This document shows positions 23,101 to 33,516 of a stretch of 64,000 nucleotides of DNA, piece after piece; the first letter of the stretch is position 1; each line of letters starts with the position of its first letter. The translations under genes were made by a program, and so were the position numbers. The notes under the pieces were generated by a model. It was not told the DNA's origin and did not search any database. It was given only the letters and a program-made list of their open reading frames with translations. This DNA comes from Chondrosia reniformis. Lineage: Eukaryota > Porifera > Demospongiae > Chondrillida > Chondrillidae. Location: the NCBI GenBank assembly GCA_947172415.1, contig OX359202.1:3570001-3634000 (forward strand), in the 5' to 3' direction.

Positions 23101-26100
23101 TAAAAGTGTATGTCCTAGTTATATGTAGTAAGTGTATGTACTATTTATATATCCTAGTTGTTTTTCCTAGTTGTGTGTAGCCGTTATGTATTAGTTGAAT
23201 ATACCAGTTGTACGTTCTAGTATTATGTACTCATTATGTGAACTAGTTTTATATACTAGTTTCTAGTTGTATGTACTAGTTGTATGTACTCGTTGTATGT
23301 ACTAATTGGATGATGATTCACTAGTTTTATGCACTAGTCCTAATTATATTTAGTAGTTGTAGGTACTACCTGTATAGAAGGTGTATGTAATAGTTGTATG
23401 TACTAATTGTTTGTTCTATTTGTATATACAAGTTGTATATACTAGTTATGTACCAGTTGTATGTACTACTTGTATGTATTTACTAGTTATAAATAATAGC
23501 TATGAACCACTTGTATATACAAGTTGTACGTTCTAGTATTATGTACTTGTTCTATGAACTAGTTTTATGTACTAGTTTATAGTTGTATGTACTAGTTCAA
23601 TGTACTAGTTGTATGTACTCGTAACTAGTTGTTATTATTAGTTATAGAACTAGTTTTCTGTACTAATTACTAGTTGTATGACTTAGTTGTACCTATTAAT
23701 TTTATATACTAGTTGTCTGTACTAGTTGTATGTTTATACCAGTTGTATGTACTAGTTAAATGTACTAATTATATATATATACTAGTTGTATGTACCGGTT
23801 TCCAGTTGGATTTACTAGTTTTATGTACTAGTTGTATGTACTATAACTAGCTTAATTTACTAGTTTTAGGTGCTAGTTGTATGTATTAGTTGTATGTAGT
23901 AGTTGCATGTGCTAATGGTATGTACAAGTTCAGTGTACTAGTTGTATGTACTAGCTATGTACTAGTTGTATGTTTCTAGTTGTATGCACTAGATAAAAGT
24001 TGTATGTATATACTATTTGTATGTACTAGCTACGTACTGGTTGTATGTTCTAGTTCTATGTACTAGTCGTATGTACAAGGGGTAGGTTCTTGTCCTAGTT
24101 ATACTAGGTTCTAGGAAGGTACCAGTTGTATGTAGTAGAAAATAGTTGTATGTACTATTTATAATTATTAGGTAAAAGTGTACGTACTAGTTATATGTAG
24201 TTATATGAATTAGTTTTAAGTACTGGTTGTATGTACTGTTTATAAGTACTAGTTATATGTACCAGTTATATGTACTATGTTTTATGTACTAGTAATATGT
24301 ACTAGTTAAATTTAGTAGCTCTATGTACTATTTGTGTGTACTAATTGTATGCACTAGTTGTATGTACTAGCTGTGTGTACTCAATACTATTTGTATGTAC
24401 TAGTCGAATGTAGTAGTCATTTCTACCAGTTGTATATATAAGTAGTGAGTAATTGTTGTATGTACTAGTTATATGTACTAGTTGTATGTACTATTTGTAA
24501 GTACTAGGGATATGTGTATGTACTGGTTGTATGTAGTAGGTGTATGTACTAGTTATATGTCCTAGTTGTTTGTACTAGTTGTATGTACTATTTGTGTGAA
24601 CTGTTAGGATGTATTAGTTGTATGTACTAATTGCATGTACTAGTTGTATGAACTTGTTTCATGAACTTGTTCTATTTATATTTACAAGTTGTAGGTACTA
24701 GTTATATGTAGCAGATGTATGTACTCTTTGTATCTACTGTTTATATGTACTATGTGTATGTACTATTTATAAGTTCCAGTGATATGTATGTAGTAGTTAT
24801 ATGTTTTTGAACGAGTTATATATACTAGTTGTATGCACTAGCTGTATGTACTAATTGTATGTACTATTTATAATTACAATTTATTATAATTTATAAGGTA
24901 TATGTGTATTTACTAGTTATATGTAGTTAGTGTAGGTACTAGTTATATATACTAGTTGTTTGTTCTAGTTGTATGTACTAGTTGAATGTACTAGTTATAT
25001 GTACTAGTTACTAGTTGTATGAACTAGTTGTATATACTAGTTATATGAACTAGTTGAATGTACTAGTTGTATGTACTAGTTGCATGTACTGGTTATATGT
25101 ACTAGTTAATAGTTGTGCGAACTAGTTGTTTGTATTTAATAGTTGTATGAACTAGTTAAATGAACTAGTTTTATGTATATATTAGTTGTATGTACTAGTT
25201 TCTAGTTGCATGTACTAGTTTTATGTACTCGTTCTATGTACTAATAGTTGTGTGAACTACTTGTATTTACAATTTTTATCTTCTATTTATATTTACTAGT
25301 TATATTTTTATGTATTAGTTATATGTGGTATATGTGTGTACTAGTTATATGTACTAATTGCAAGTACTAGTTGTAAATACTAGTTGAATGGACTAGTACT
25401 AGTTATATTTACTAGTTGTATGTACTAGTTGAATATGCTAGTTGTTTGTACTAGTTGTATGTTCAATTTGTGTGTACTGTTAGGATGTACTGGTTGTATG
25501 TACTAATTGCATGTACTAGTTGTATGCACTAGTTTTATGAAGTAGTTCTCTTTATATTCACAAGTTGTAGGTACTAGTTATATGTAGCATATGTATGTAC
25601 TATTTGTATGTACTATGTGTATATACTTAATATAAGTACCAGTTATATTTATGTAGTAGTTATATGTTTGTGAACTAGTTATATATACTAGTTGTATGCA
25701 CTAGCTGTATGTACTAGTTGTATGTACTATTTATAATTACAAGGTATATGTGTATTTACTAGTTATATGTAGTTGGTGTATGTACTAGTTATATATCCTA
25801 GTTGTTTGTCCTAGTTGTATGTACTAGTTGAATGTACTAGTTTTAAGTACTAGTTACTAGTTGTATCAACTAGTTGTACGTACTAATTGTAAAAACTAGT
25901 TGTATGAACTAGTTGTATGTACTAGTTGTATGAACTAGTTGTATGTACTAGTTGTATATACTAGTTACATGTACGGGTTATATGTACTATTTAATAGTTG
26001 TGTGAACTAGTTGTACAACCTAATTGTAAATACTAGTTGTATGAACTAGTTGTTTGTATATAATAGTTGTATGAACTAGTTAAATGTTCTAGTTTTATGA

Positions 26101-26475
26101 TATGTATTAGTTGAATGTACCAGTTTCTAGTTGCATGTACTACTTTTATGTACTAGTTATATATACTATGTGAATGCACTATTAATATGTACTAGTTATA
26201 TATTTATGTACTAATTATAAGTAGAAGGTGTGTGCTAGTTATAGGTCCTATTTTATGTACTCGTTGCATGTACTAGTAGTTGTATGAACTACTTGTATGT
26301 ACTATGTTTATATGTTCAAGTTATATTTTTATGTATTAGTTATATGTGGTAGATGTGTGTACTAGTTATATGTACTAATTGCAAGTACTAGTTGTATATA
26401 CTAGTTGTATGGACGAGTTATAATTACTAGTTGTAGGTACTAGTTGTATGTACTAGGTGTATGTATATACTAGTT
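20112..26475. repeat. Minisatellite block 9 (ACTAGTTGTATGT polarity)
   Basis: 6.4 kb of nearly continuous 13-bp minisatellite. Blocks of several hundred bases recur inside it: the run GTGTGAACTAGTTGTACGACC then TAATTGTAAATACTAG occurs near 20570, 22545 and 26010, and TATAATTATTAGGTAAAAGTGTA-type segments occur near 21195, 23085 and 24160. These imply higher-order units of roughly 1-3.5 kb. No other gene or element is visible. Confidence 0.92.
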
Positions 26476-26496
26476 TTTATTATTTTTTTATTTTTT

Positions 26497-26879
26497 GGGG
26501 CGCCATAGGCGCCCCTATATTGTTTTCAGAAATTATGTTAACGTATGGCTTCCTGTTCGTAGTCTTGTATATATATATATATCTGTCAAACAATGGCGGA
26601 CATGCGCTACCTTTCGTTTTCTAGCTTAAAATTAGCTTTCTCTTCCTTAGCGTAGAACATTGAACGAACGAAATGGACTTAAAAACAACCCTTACTAATA
26701 CTATGTAACGTAAAGCTTGCGCAAAAACGTTTTCTACGAGATATGGCCTTGAAAAATTGACAGCCAACAAGAGTCGATCGGAAATCGGTTGACCGGATAT
26801 CTATAAGAACCAGCCAAGTAGTTCGAGTTTACTTAGGGGCGCCTGGCACCCCACGAGATTTTTTAACTCGAACTACTTG
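26497..26879 (-). mobile_element. Hairpin-ended non-autonomous element, family B, copy 2
   Basis: Reverse complement of 7389-7748, and the best-preserved family B copy. One end is the perfect hairpin GGGGCGCC-ATA-GGCGCCCC (26497-26515). The other is a 15-bp perfect outer stem, CAAGTAGTTCGAGTT (26815-26829) with AACTCGAACTACTTG (26865-26879), enclosing a GGGGCGCC-T-GGCACCCC hairpin. It is flanked by T-rich tracts on both sides (26474-26496 and 26880-26925). No coding capacity. Confidence 0.75.
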
Positions 26880-28330
26880 TTTTTTTAATTTTTTATTTTT
26901 ATTTTATTTTTATTTCTCTCTCAATAATAATAAACCAGTTTTTTTAAAACAAATGAAAAATGTTGTAGAAACTAATCTGTGAAAATTAAAATACAATATT
27001 AACATAAAGTTAACGTTTAAATGCAATCAATGAATAAATTTGTACACATAAATAACTAATAATTATTACATTGAAAGGTACAATGTACGTACGTACTGAA
27101 ATGTTTTAGTTAAAGGGACAAAAACAGCTCAAGTCATATTGTTTAAAAGTTACATGCCTAATCGTCTAAGGACCAACGTTGCCCTCAGAGGTGGCAAGGG
27201 GGATGTCGCTGGCGAAACCACATGGTCTTTTGGATCTGGAGCCTCTGATGGCCATGATTGCTGATATGATCAATGCGAATGAGGTCCTACATCGAAGCCA
27301 CCCCATCACTTGGGAGTAGTGCAGGTTTCTTTTCTTTGCAATGGCATCAGCCTGAAAAAGACAGTGCACTCTCTTGCCATACCCTCTGTTGTTGACAAGA
27401 CTAGGCTCCTCGTTCAACTTCCCTCACTCTTTCGCCATACTCTCTCTTCTTGATTCCTTCATGCATCTTGTACAGAGCTGCCAGGTCTCTGTTGCGGTAG
27501 GTGGGGGTATTTGGGTGGAAAACCTTTACGTCAAAAAAGGCCTCCCGACCTCTGCTCCAGAAACCGTTTTCTCTGATGTCCAGTCTTGCCTCATCCTCCC
27601 TATTGGCGGTATGTGGTCGGATGTGCTCACCATCTAGGGCCTGCAGCCCTGGCTCCACAGAAACGTTGTGGCATACTTCCCTCAGCAGTTCTGCTGCTAA
27701 GTCACGGATCTCATTGTGCCGTAGGGTAGGTAGACCACCCTTGTGGCGAGACATTGCGTGATGAACTGAGAATGGAGTACCACATGCACATGTTGAACTC
27801 ACGTTCTGTATGGTCCAGCCGTAACGCAAGCTGATGGCATCTCTAAAGGCACCCTTGCTGAGGCAGAAACCATGCTCTTCAACAGGGAGAGTGGAAATCC
27901 AAGATGATGCACCTGTCTCACTAGCACATTCGAGCAATCTACATGCTGCTGGTTGCAGCTGGTCGTAGACTCATTTGCCTCCTCTCTTTGCCTTTTAATC
28001 CTTCCTTTTCTCACTGCAGCCTTGGCCAGGTTGTTTGCTGTAGGGTCCGCTGTGAAGGTGCTTTCCTGTGCAATGATGGAATTAACCAGGGGGGCTGTTA
28101 CCTGTTTGGATGCTTCATACTCATGGTTGCACACTGCGACTGGGTTCACAAGACCCCTTTTCCCCCAGTCTTGCTGGGAGGGCCACTAGTGCTCTTTCCA
28201 CTTTTGAGCAAGGCGATCGTCCAGTCAGTGCAGGGATGAACTTTTGGTGGATGACATTGCCCAGAGGCTGAAGGCAGGGACCACACTGTGGAATGGTTCT
28301 AAAGAGGTAGGTCCATAAGGAGGTTTTTCC
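26880..28330 (-). mobile_element. RLE-type retroelement, 3' fragment (minus strand)
   Basis: The last 1.45 kb of a retroelement. It contains a coding remnant (27140-28300) and an AT-rich 3' untranslated region that ends in an A-rich tail on the minus strand (TTTTTTAATTTTTTATTTTT at 26880 on plus). The tail abuts hairpin element B. The coding sequence is richer in GC than its surroundings. The 5' edge at about 28330 is a truncation, typical of target-primed reverse transcription. The reverse transcriptase domain itself is missing. Confidence 0.75.
27166..28300 (-). pseudogene. Retroelement C-terminal protein: Zn-knuckle and PD-(D/E)XK-like nuclease
   Basis: A C-terminal domain of a widespread invertebrate retroelement polyprotein. 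In order: FIPALTGR and ALVALPARLG near 28250-28160; VTAPLVNSI near 28100; GASSWISTLPVEEHGF near 27910; the Zn-knuckle-like CACGTPFSVHHAMS near 27790; and the nuclease-like ARLDIRENGFW...FFDVKVFHP near 27590-27500 (Asp, then D-x-K). The final piece, ending near 27166, has WLRCRTSF and AIRGSRSKRP. At least two frameshifts separate the pieces (near 27930 and 27410). The last metal ligand of the knuckle, which I expect as Cys in HA-x-S-C, reads Arg. I recognise the family from sponge and cnidarian genomes but cannot name its clade with certainty. Confidence 0.7.
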
Positions 28331-28374
28331 ATTGTATATACTACTTGTATGTACTAGTTATATTTACTAGTTGT
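28331..28374. repeat. Minisatellite sliver between two retroelements
   Basis: 44 bp of ACTAGTTGTATGT-polarity repeat separates the minus-strand element from the plus-strand LINE. Both therefore inserted into the minisatellite within a few monomers of each other. Confidence 0.8.
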
Positions 28375-30546
28375 CGTGGGAATTGGAGGCTGTGGTTTCG
28401 AGCTGACAAGAGGATGGGTATTGTCCAGTTCAACCCCCCGACGGAGCAGGGTGCTTAGCCCCTCATGTGGCATCCTGTGGCTAAATCAGCCTCCCTGTCA
28501 GCATGGGCTAACCCCCCGTCTGGCAGTTTCACTGGGTTACGTTGCGCCATGAGAATGAAAATTTTCAAGACAGGCTGTGGCCTAGGTGCACGGTGAAGAT
28601 AACCCTGGGTCAACCAGAATAGGTGATTCCACTGGTGCCTCACAGTTAGATGTACCTGAATGTAATAGCCTTTCTTCGGTCCCCATGATGGGCCAACCAG
28701 CCCTATGGACCGAGGAAATGGTTAGGGCACTAATTGATTGCTGTGAGCGATCTGAACCCAAAAAAGGTGGCTATCAGAAGCGTTTAGAGCGGTAATGGCT
28801 GAGGAAATACCCACATTTGCCTCAGACCGGTCGAACCCTTGCCTTCCAAGCCAAAAGGAACTTGGTAGGAGACGGAGTACTGCAAGTAACTGGTAGCCGA
28901 GATTTAGATTTGGTTAATGATGCACTGCAAGGTGCCTCTAGAAGGAGAAGAATCCAAGGGGTGATTTGGAACCTTCAGAGGGATAATATCCTCATGGAAC
29001 TCTACCGATAAAGTAAGCCCATGGAAAAGGGGTATGCCGAGTGGTTTTACCAGGCTTGGAATGCTAAAATGCCAGACCATAAAACCACAAAGGTAGCGCT
29101 AACTATGAGAATTATTAGAATCCGAAGAGGTCAAGGACTAAACCTTGTGGAACCTGACTCTTGTGGTTTAGCCACCCTAACTGAGACTGTGGAGGAAAGT
29201 GTGGGAGCCCAGGGGCAAGGGGAGCTTCACCAAGTTCAGGCTGTGACTGAACAAAATGGTGAGCTGCCGGCAGCCCCTGTTGAAACTCCTACAAATGATC
29301 ATCCCAGTCCCAGGACAAGTGGCAATGATCAACTGATGCAACTTTTAGGCAAAGCAAAAGATGCCTGTCTCTGAAAGAAACCTGGAGATTTCTCTGATAG
29401 AAAACCCTGTGGGGTGGTGTGGTTCAACCATGTTGATGCGGCACTGCTTCAGGAGGCCAATGATTGGGTGGAGAAAGAGTGGCAGGAAGGCCCTAGGTCG
29501 GCCTGGCACCTGAACTGCCTAGTCTACTCTGTTGCTATGGCTGTGAGTGGAAAAACAACCAAACAATCACAGCCATTCAACCAGGGAAGGAAATCAGATA
29601 ATCAGAAGGGAAGTAAGAGACAGGAAGGTCACATAAGTGACAGGAAGGCCAAAGGCCTTAGGTTTAGAAGACTGCTTGCCTGGTTGGATGTGGAAATAGC
29701 GCATCAACAGAGTAATAATCCTATGACCAAACGCCAGAAAGTACTCCGAAGAAAGCTTAGGAGGGAGTTCCATTCATTAAACCTGAATGTGCTGATCAGA
29801 GCTCGGGAACAGACACTGGGGAAACTCAGGGTCTGGACCCTACAAGAGCGAAGATCGGCTGAATGCAGGAAATTCCAGAAACAAAACCCCCTTTGGAATA
29901 CCCAAAGGAAGTTCCGGATGAATGGCAATGTTCCAACCTCCAATGAAGCTCCCTCAATTGAGGTAGTAAGAGACTTTTGGACAAATTGTAGGTACTGTTG
30001 GTACGGTCAACAAAGACGACCCAGGGGTGAAAGAATGGCTAAAGGAAACCAAAAAGAGGGTGGGTAGAACCTCCTCTGAAGGTCCTGATAGTATTGATGA
30101 GACCAAACTGAGGAAAGCCTTGAAAAAGGCAAAAAGCTGGTCAGCCCCTGGGCCGGATGGCATCCACACTTTTTGGTGGAAAGCACTCCCCTCTGCACAG
30201 TCTGCCTTGGCAGATGTACTACGGAGGGTGGTGAGCGGAGATCTGCCAGTCCCATACTGGCTTACAAGGGGTCGCACTCTACTCATCCCCAAAAAGGGTG
30301 ACATGAAAAGTGCGGCCAACTACCGACCTATTGCGTGTCTCAACACAATGTACAAGGCTGTCACAGCATACATTGCATCAGAATTACTCACTTACACCTA
30401 CACTAATGATCTTTTACCTATGGCTCAACGAGCCGTGAGGAAAGGGAGGTGGGGCTGTGTGGACTGTCTATTGCTGGATCAATCAATTGGTCTAGATGCC
30501 AAAATTATGGGCAAGCCACTTAGTGTGGCATGGATCGATTATAGAT
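28375..30546 (+). mobile_element. R2/NeSL-like LINE, copy 1, 5' half
   Basis: The 5' half of an RLE-type non-LTR retrotransposon: a 210-bp GC-richer leader beginning CGTGGGAATTGGAGGCTGTG, an N-terminal region, and the fingers/palm start of the reverse transcriptase. It stops abruptly inside the WIDY motif at 30541-30546, where it meets minisatellite of the wrong polarity. The missing 3' half lies inverted at 30827-31573. In copy 2 (47720) the two breakpoint sequences are continuous. Confidence 0.85.
28586..30546 (+). pseudogene. R2/NeSL-like LINE polyprotein, N-terminal half
   Basis: Would encode the N-terminal half of the single retrotransposon protein. One frame runs from 28586 to about 29985 with only three in-frame stops (TAA 28793, TAA 29009, TGA 29372). 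It then shifts frame near 29985 into the reverse transcriptase start. Visible: a basic, Gln-rich N-terminal region; then SWSAPGPDGIHTFWWK (about 30142), GRTLLIPKKGD (about 30270) and NYRPIACLN (about 30320), which are motifs 0-2 of RLE-type LINE reverse transcriptases; then GCVDCLLLDQSIGLD (about 30453). It ends at WIDY by rearrangement, not by a natural stop. Four disabling changes in 1.9 kb suggest modest age. Confidence 0.82.
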
Positions 30547-30826
30547 AAAACTAGTTCATGCAGCTAGGACATAAAACTAGTACATAAAACTAGTACGTAC
30601 AACCAGTACATATAACTAGAAACTAGTATATACAACTAGCTCACAGAATGAGTACATAACACTAGAACGTACAACTTGTATACTCAAATAGTACATAACT
30701 ACTACACACAACTCAACACATTCAAGTACAAGCACATACAAGTACAAGAACCTACCACTTGTACATACAACTAGTACATACAACTAGTATATACATACAA
30801 CTAGTACCTACAACTAGTACCTACTT
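30547..30826. repeat. Minisatellite block of inverted (ACATACAACTAGT) polarity
   Basis: 280 bp of 13-bp repeat in the orientation opposite to all other minisatellite between 16.2 and 64 kb (for example ACATAAAACTAGTACGTACAACC). It sits between the two halves of LINE copy 1 and was inverted together with the 3' half. Confidence 0.9.
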
Positions 30827-31573
30827 TAGAAACAAAAGCCTTTATGGAGAACCTTGTTACTTCTTGCCTTAGTTTACTAAGGCAAGGAGTATCTGGCTTG
30901 GACAACCCTCAGTCAGTTATGTTTTCCTTTCTTTGGGTTTTTAGCCAGAAGCCTCGGCTTTGCCTCCTTCCGGCAGCAGCAGACAGATGCGCGTCGGGCC
31001 AAAGTTGACCTTGCTGTCATCTACCTCAAACAGTTGTTCTAGCCCTGGATACTTATAGGTAGTACCTTTTTCAAGGCTCCTTATGGATTCTTCACTGCGT
31101 TCAGGGTTGTCTGGGCCAGCCAGAACTTTCCCCTTTTGCATGTGAGCTGTTCCACACTTTCTCACTCCAAACCTCATGCCAATGGCATTTGAGGTTTTCT
31201 CCACACATTCCATGGCTTCCCTGAGTTTATCAGGCCCTCCAGCATATATCTTAGGGTCATCCATGTACAGCAAGTGTGACATGGTGTTCCTTTCCCCATT
31301 ATGCCAGAGGGTATATCCCTGGGTTCTGTTAAGAACTTGGGATATGGGAGCTATGGCCAGACAAAAGAGGAGTGGCGATAAGGAGTCTCCTTGGAAGAGT
31401 CCCCTGTTATATTTAACAGGGGTGCTCCTAACCACCTTCCCCGCAGTCCTCAACTCAAGCACGGTAGCCCAGTATTTGGAGAAGAGCTCTATAGACCTCC
31501 AGATCCAACCTGGGCACTTGATGGTTTTAAGCACCTTCATCACCCACTTGTGAGGGACTCTATCATATGCCTT
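30827..31573 (-). mobile_element. R2/NeSL-like LINE, copy 1, inverted and deleted 3' half
   Basis: Reads on minus from the codons just after WIDY (31573) through the reverse transcriptase core to about 31000, then jumps directly to the 3' end of the element (30827-31000). The jump removes the equivalent of 48294-49716 in copy 2, about 1.4 kb covering the thumb, Zn-knuckle and endonuclease. Copy 2 has GGTCAAA at both sides of that interval, so the deletion fits short direct-repeat recombination. The 3' end (complement of AGAAACAAAAGCC at 30830) matches copy 2 at about 49885. Confidence 0.85.
30941..31573 (-). pseudogene. R2/NeSL-like reverse transcriptase core fragment
   Basis: Carries the reverse transcriptase palm. 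VMKVLKTIKCPGWIW is followed by NRGLFQGDSLSPLLFCLAI (about 31410-31350) and the catalytic box YMDDPKIYAGG (about 31272-31240), where the usual Leu after the Asp pair is Pro. The fragment keeps one open frame of 200 codons from 31543 because the deletion joined it in frame to the 3' untranslated region, so its last ~20 residues are not real protein sequence. The upstream half is on the opposite strand at 28586-30546. Confidence 0.8.
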
Positions 31574-33112
31574 CTCATATTAGTTGTATGTACTAGTTGT
31601 ATGTACTACTTATAATTACAAGGCATGTGTATTTACTAGTTATATGTAGTAGGTGTATGAACTAGTTATATGTCCTAGCTGTTTGTCGTAGTTGTATGGA
31701 CTAATTGAATGTACTAGTTGTATGTACTAATTGTATGTACTAGTTGTGGGGACTATTTTGTATGTAGGAGTTGTTTGTACTAATTGCATGTCCTAGTTGT
31801 ATTTACTAATTGTATGTACTAGTTGTATTCACTAGTTTTATGTACTAGTCCTAGTTATATTTAGTAGTTGTAGGTACTAGCTGTATGTAAAAGTTGTATG
31901 TAATAGTTGTATGTACTAATTGTTGGTTCTATTTGAATGTACTAGTTGTATGTACTAGTTATGTACCAGTTGTATGTACTAGTTGTATGTATATACTAAT
32001 TATAAATAAGAGCTATGCACTAGTTGTTTATACAAGTTGCACGTTCTAGTATTATGTACTAGTTCTATGAACTAGTTGTATATACTAGTTTACAGTTGTA
32101 TGTACTAGTTGTATGTACTAATTGTATGTACTATGTGTATGTACTAATTGCATGTACTAGTTGTGGGAACTATTTTGTATGTACTAGTTGTTTGTACTAA
32201 TTGCATGTACTAGTTGTATGTACTAATTGTATGTACTATATAGTTGTATTCACTAGTTTTATGTACTAGTCCTAGTTATATTTAATAGTTGTAGGTGGTA
32301 GCTGTATGTAAAAGTTGTATGTAATAGTTGTATGTATATACTAGTTATAAATAATGGCTATGCATTAATTGTTTATACAAGTTATACGTTCTAATATTAT
32401 GTACTCGTTCTTTGAACTAGTTGCATATATTAGTTTATAATTGTATGTACTAGTTGTATATACTAATTGTATTTACTATGTGTATATACTTTTATACGTT
32501 CCAGTTATATGTGTATTTACTGGTAGTAGATGTATGTACTATTTATATGTACTAGTTGCATGTACTAGTTGTATGTACTACTTATATGCACTCATTACAT
32601 TTGCATGTACTGGGTGTATGTACTAGTTGTTTGTACTAGTTATATATACTAGTTGTATGTACTCTTTATATGTACTATATATATGTGTATGTACTAGGTA
32701 TATGTACTACTTGTATGTACTAGCTGTATTAACTGGTTGTATTTACTAATTCTATGCACTAGTTGTATGTACTAGTTGTCTGTACTGGATATGAACCAGT
32801 TTTATGTACAAGATGTATGCACTAGTTCTTTGTACTAGCTATATACTAGTTTTATGAAGTAGTTGTATTTACTATATAGTTGTATGTACTAGTTGTATGT
32901 ACTAGTCGCATGTACTAGTTATATGTACTAGTAACTAGTTGTATGAACTAGTTGTATGTGTGTACTAGTTGTATGTATTTACCAGTTATGTACTAGTTCA
33001 ATGTACTAATTTTATATATATACTAGTTGTATGTACTAGTTTCTAGTTGTCTTAACTAGTTTTTTGTACTAGTTGTATGTACTAGGTGGATGCACTTTTA
33101 TTTGAACTAGTT
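31574..33112. repeat. Minisatellite block 12 (ACTAGTTGTATGT polarity)
   Basis: 1.5 kb of 13-bp minisatellite. It includes a near-duplicate pair of segments of about 400 bp (GTTGTATTCACTAGTTTTATG then TACTAGTCCTAGTTATATTTA at about 31825 and 32246). Confidence 0.92.
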
Positions 33113-33118
33113 ATATTT

Positions 33119-33516
33119 AGAGGCTGCCCCAGGCAACCCTTTATATTGTCTTCATTTGCCGATTACGGTGTAGGGCTTATTGCTACGGTAAGATATATAT
33201 ATACATATATATAATACGGTTTCATTCGCAACTATTATAACACTTATTTTATACGTCGATATATGTATAATACAAGTTCATAAGCAACTATTGTAATACT
33301 TAATTTATACGTCAACACATCGTTTTTGCAAATGGCGGCGTTCAGGAAGCTTTAGTTAACGAAGCTTTTTCAACGTTCTTTATGAAAATTGGGAGATTTA
33401 AGCGTCCTCAATTGTTTGTATTACGAATATATATATTAAATCCCAACAATGCGGCCAAGTAGTTTGAGTTAATTCGGGGGGCGCCAGCCTCACGAGTGTT
33501 CAAACTCGAAATACTT
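33119..33516 (-). mobile_element. Hairpin-ended non-autonomous element, family A, copy 2
   Basis: Reverse complement of 3511-3915 along its length, including the CGCCATTTGCAAAAACGAT region and the TA-rich centre. The 33.12-kb end hairpin is decayed (AGGCTGCCCC-AGGCAACCCT). The 33.5-kb end keeps CAAGTAGTTTGAGTT paired with AAACTCGAAATACTTG. Several C/T differences from copy 1 indicate age. No ORF. Confidence 0.75.

Noticed and set aside
27374-28239. Plus-strand ORFs overlapping the retroelement fragment (27374, 27501, 27943, 27953)
   Set aside because: They lie antisense to the minus-strand coding remnant, which has recognisable motifs. The plus frames do not.
28375-28585. HDV-like ribozyme at the 5' end of the LINE
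   Set aside because: Some LINEs, including R2, have one, and this GC-rich leader begins GTGGGAATTGG, but I could not find the required double-pseudoknot pairings by eye. A covariance-model search would decide.
29704-30319. Minus-strand ORFs opposite the LINE 5' half
   Set aside because: They are shadows of the plus-strand reverse transcriptase frame, with no recognisable domain.
28375-31573. Twin-priming origin for the inverted LINE
   Set aside because: Twin priming inverts the 5' part and leaves the 3' end outermost. Here the 3' half is inverted and its 3' end faces inward, with reversed minisatellite between the halves.
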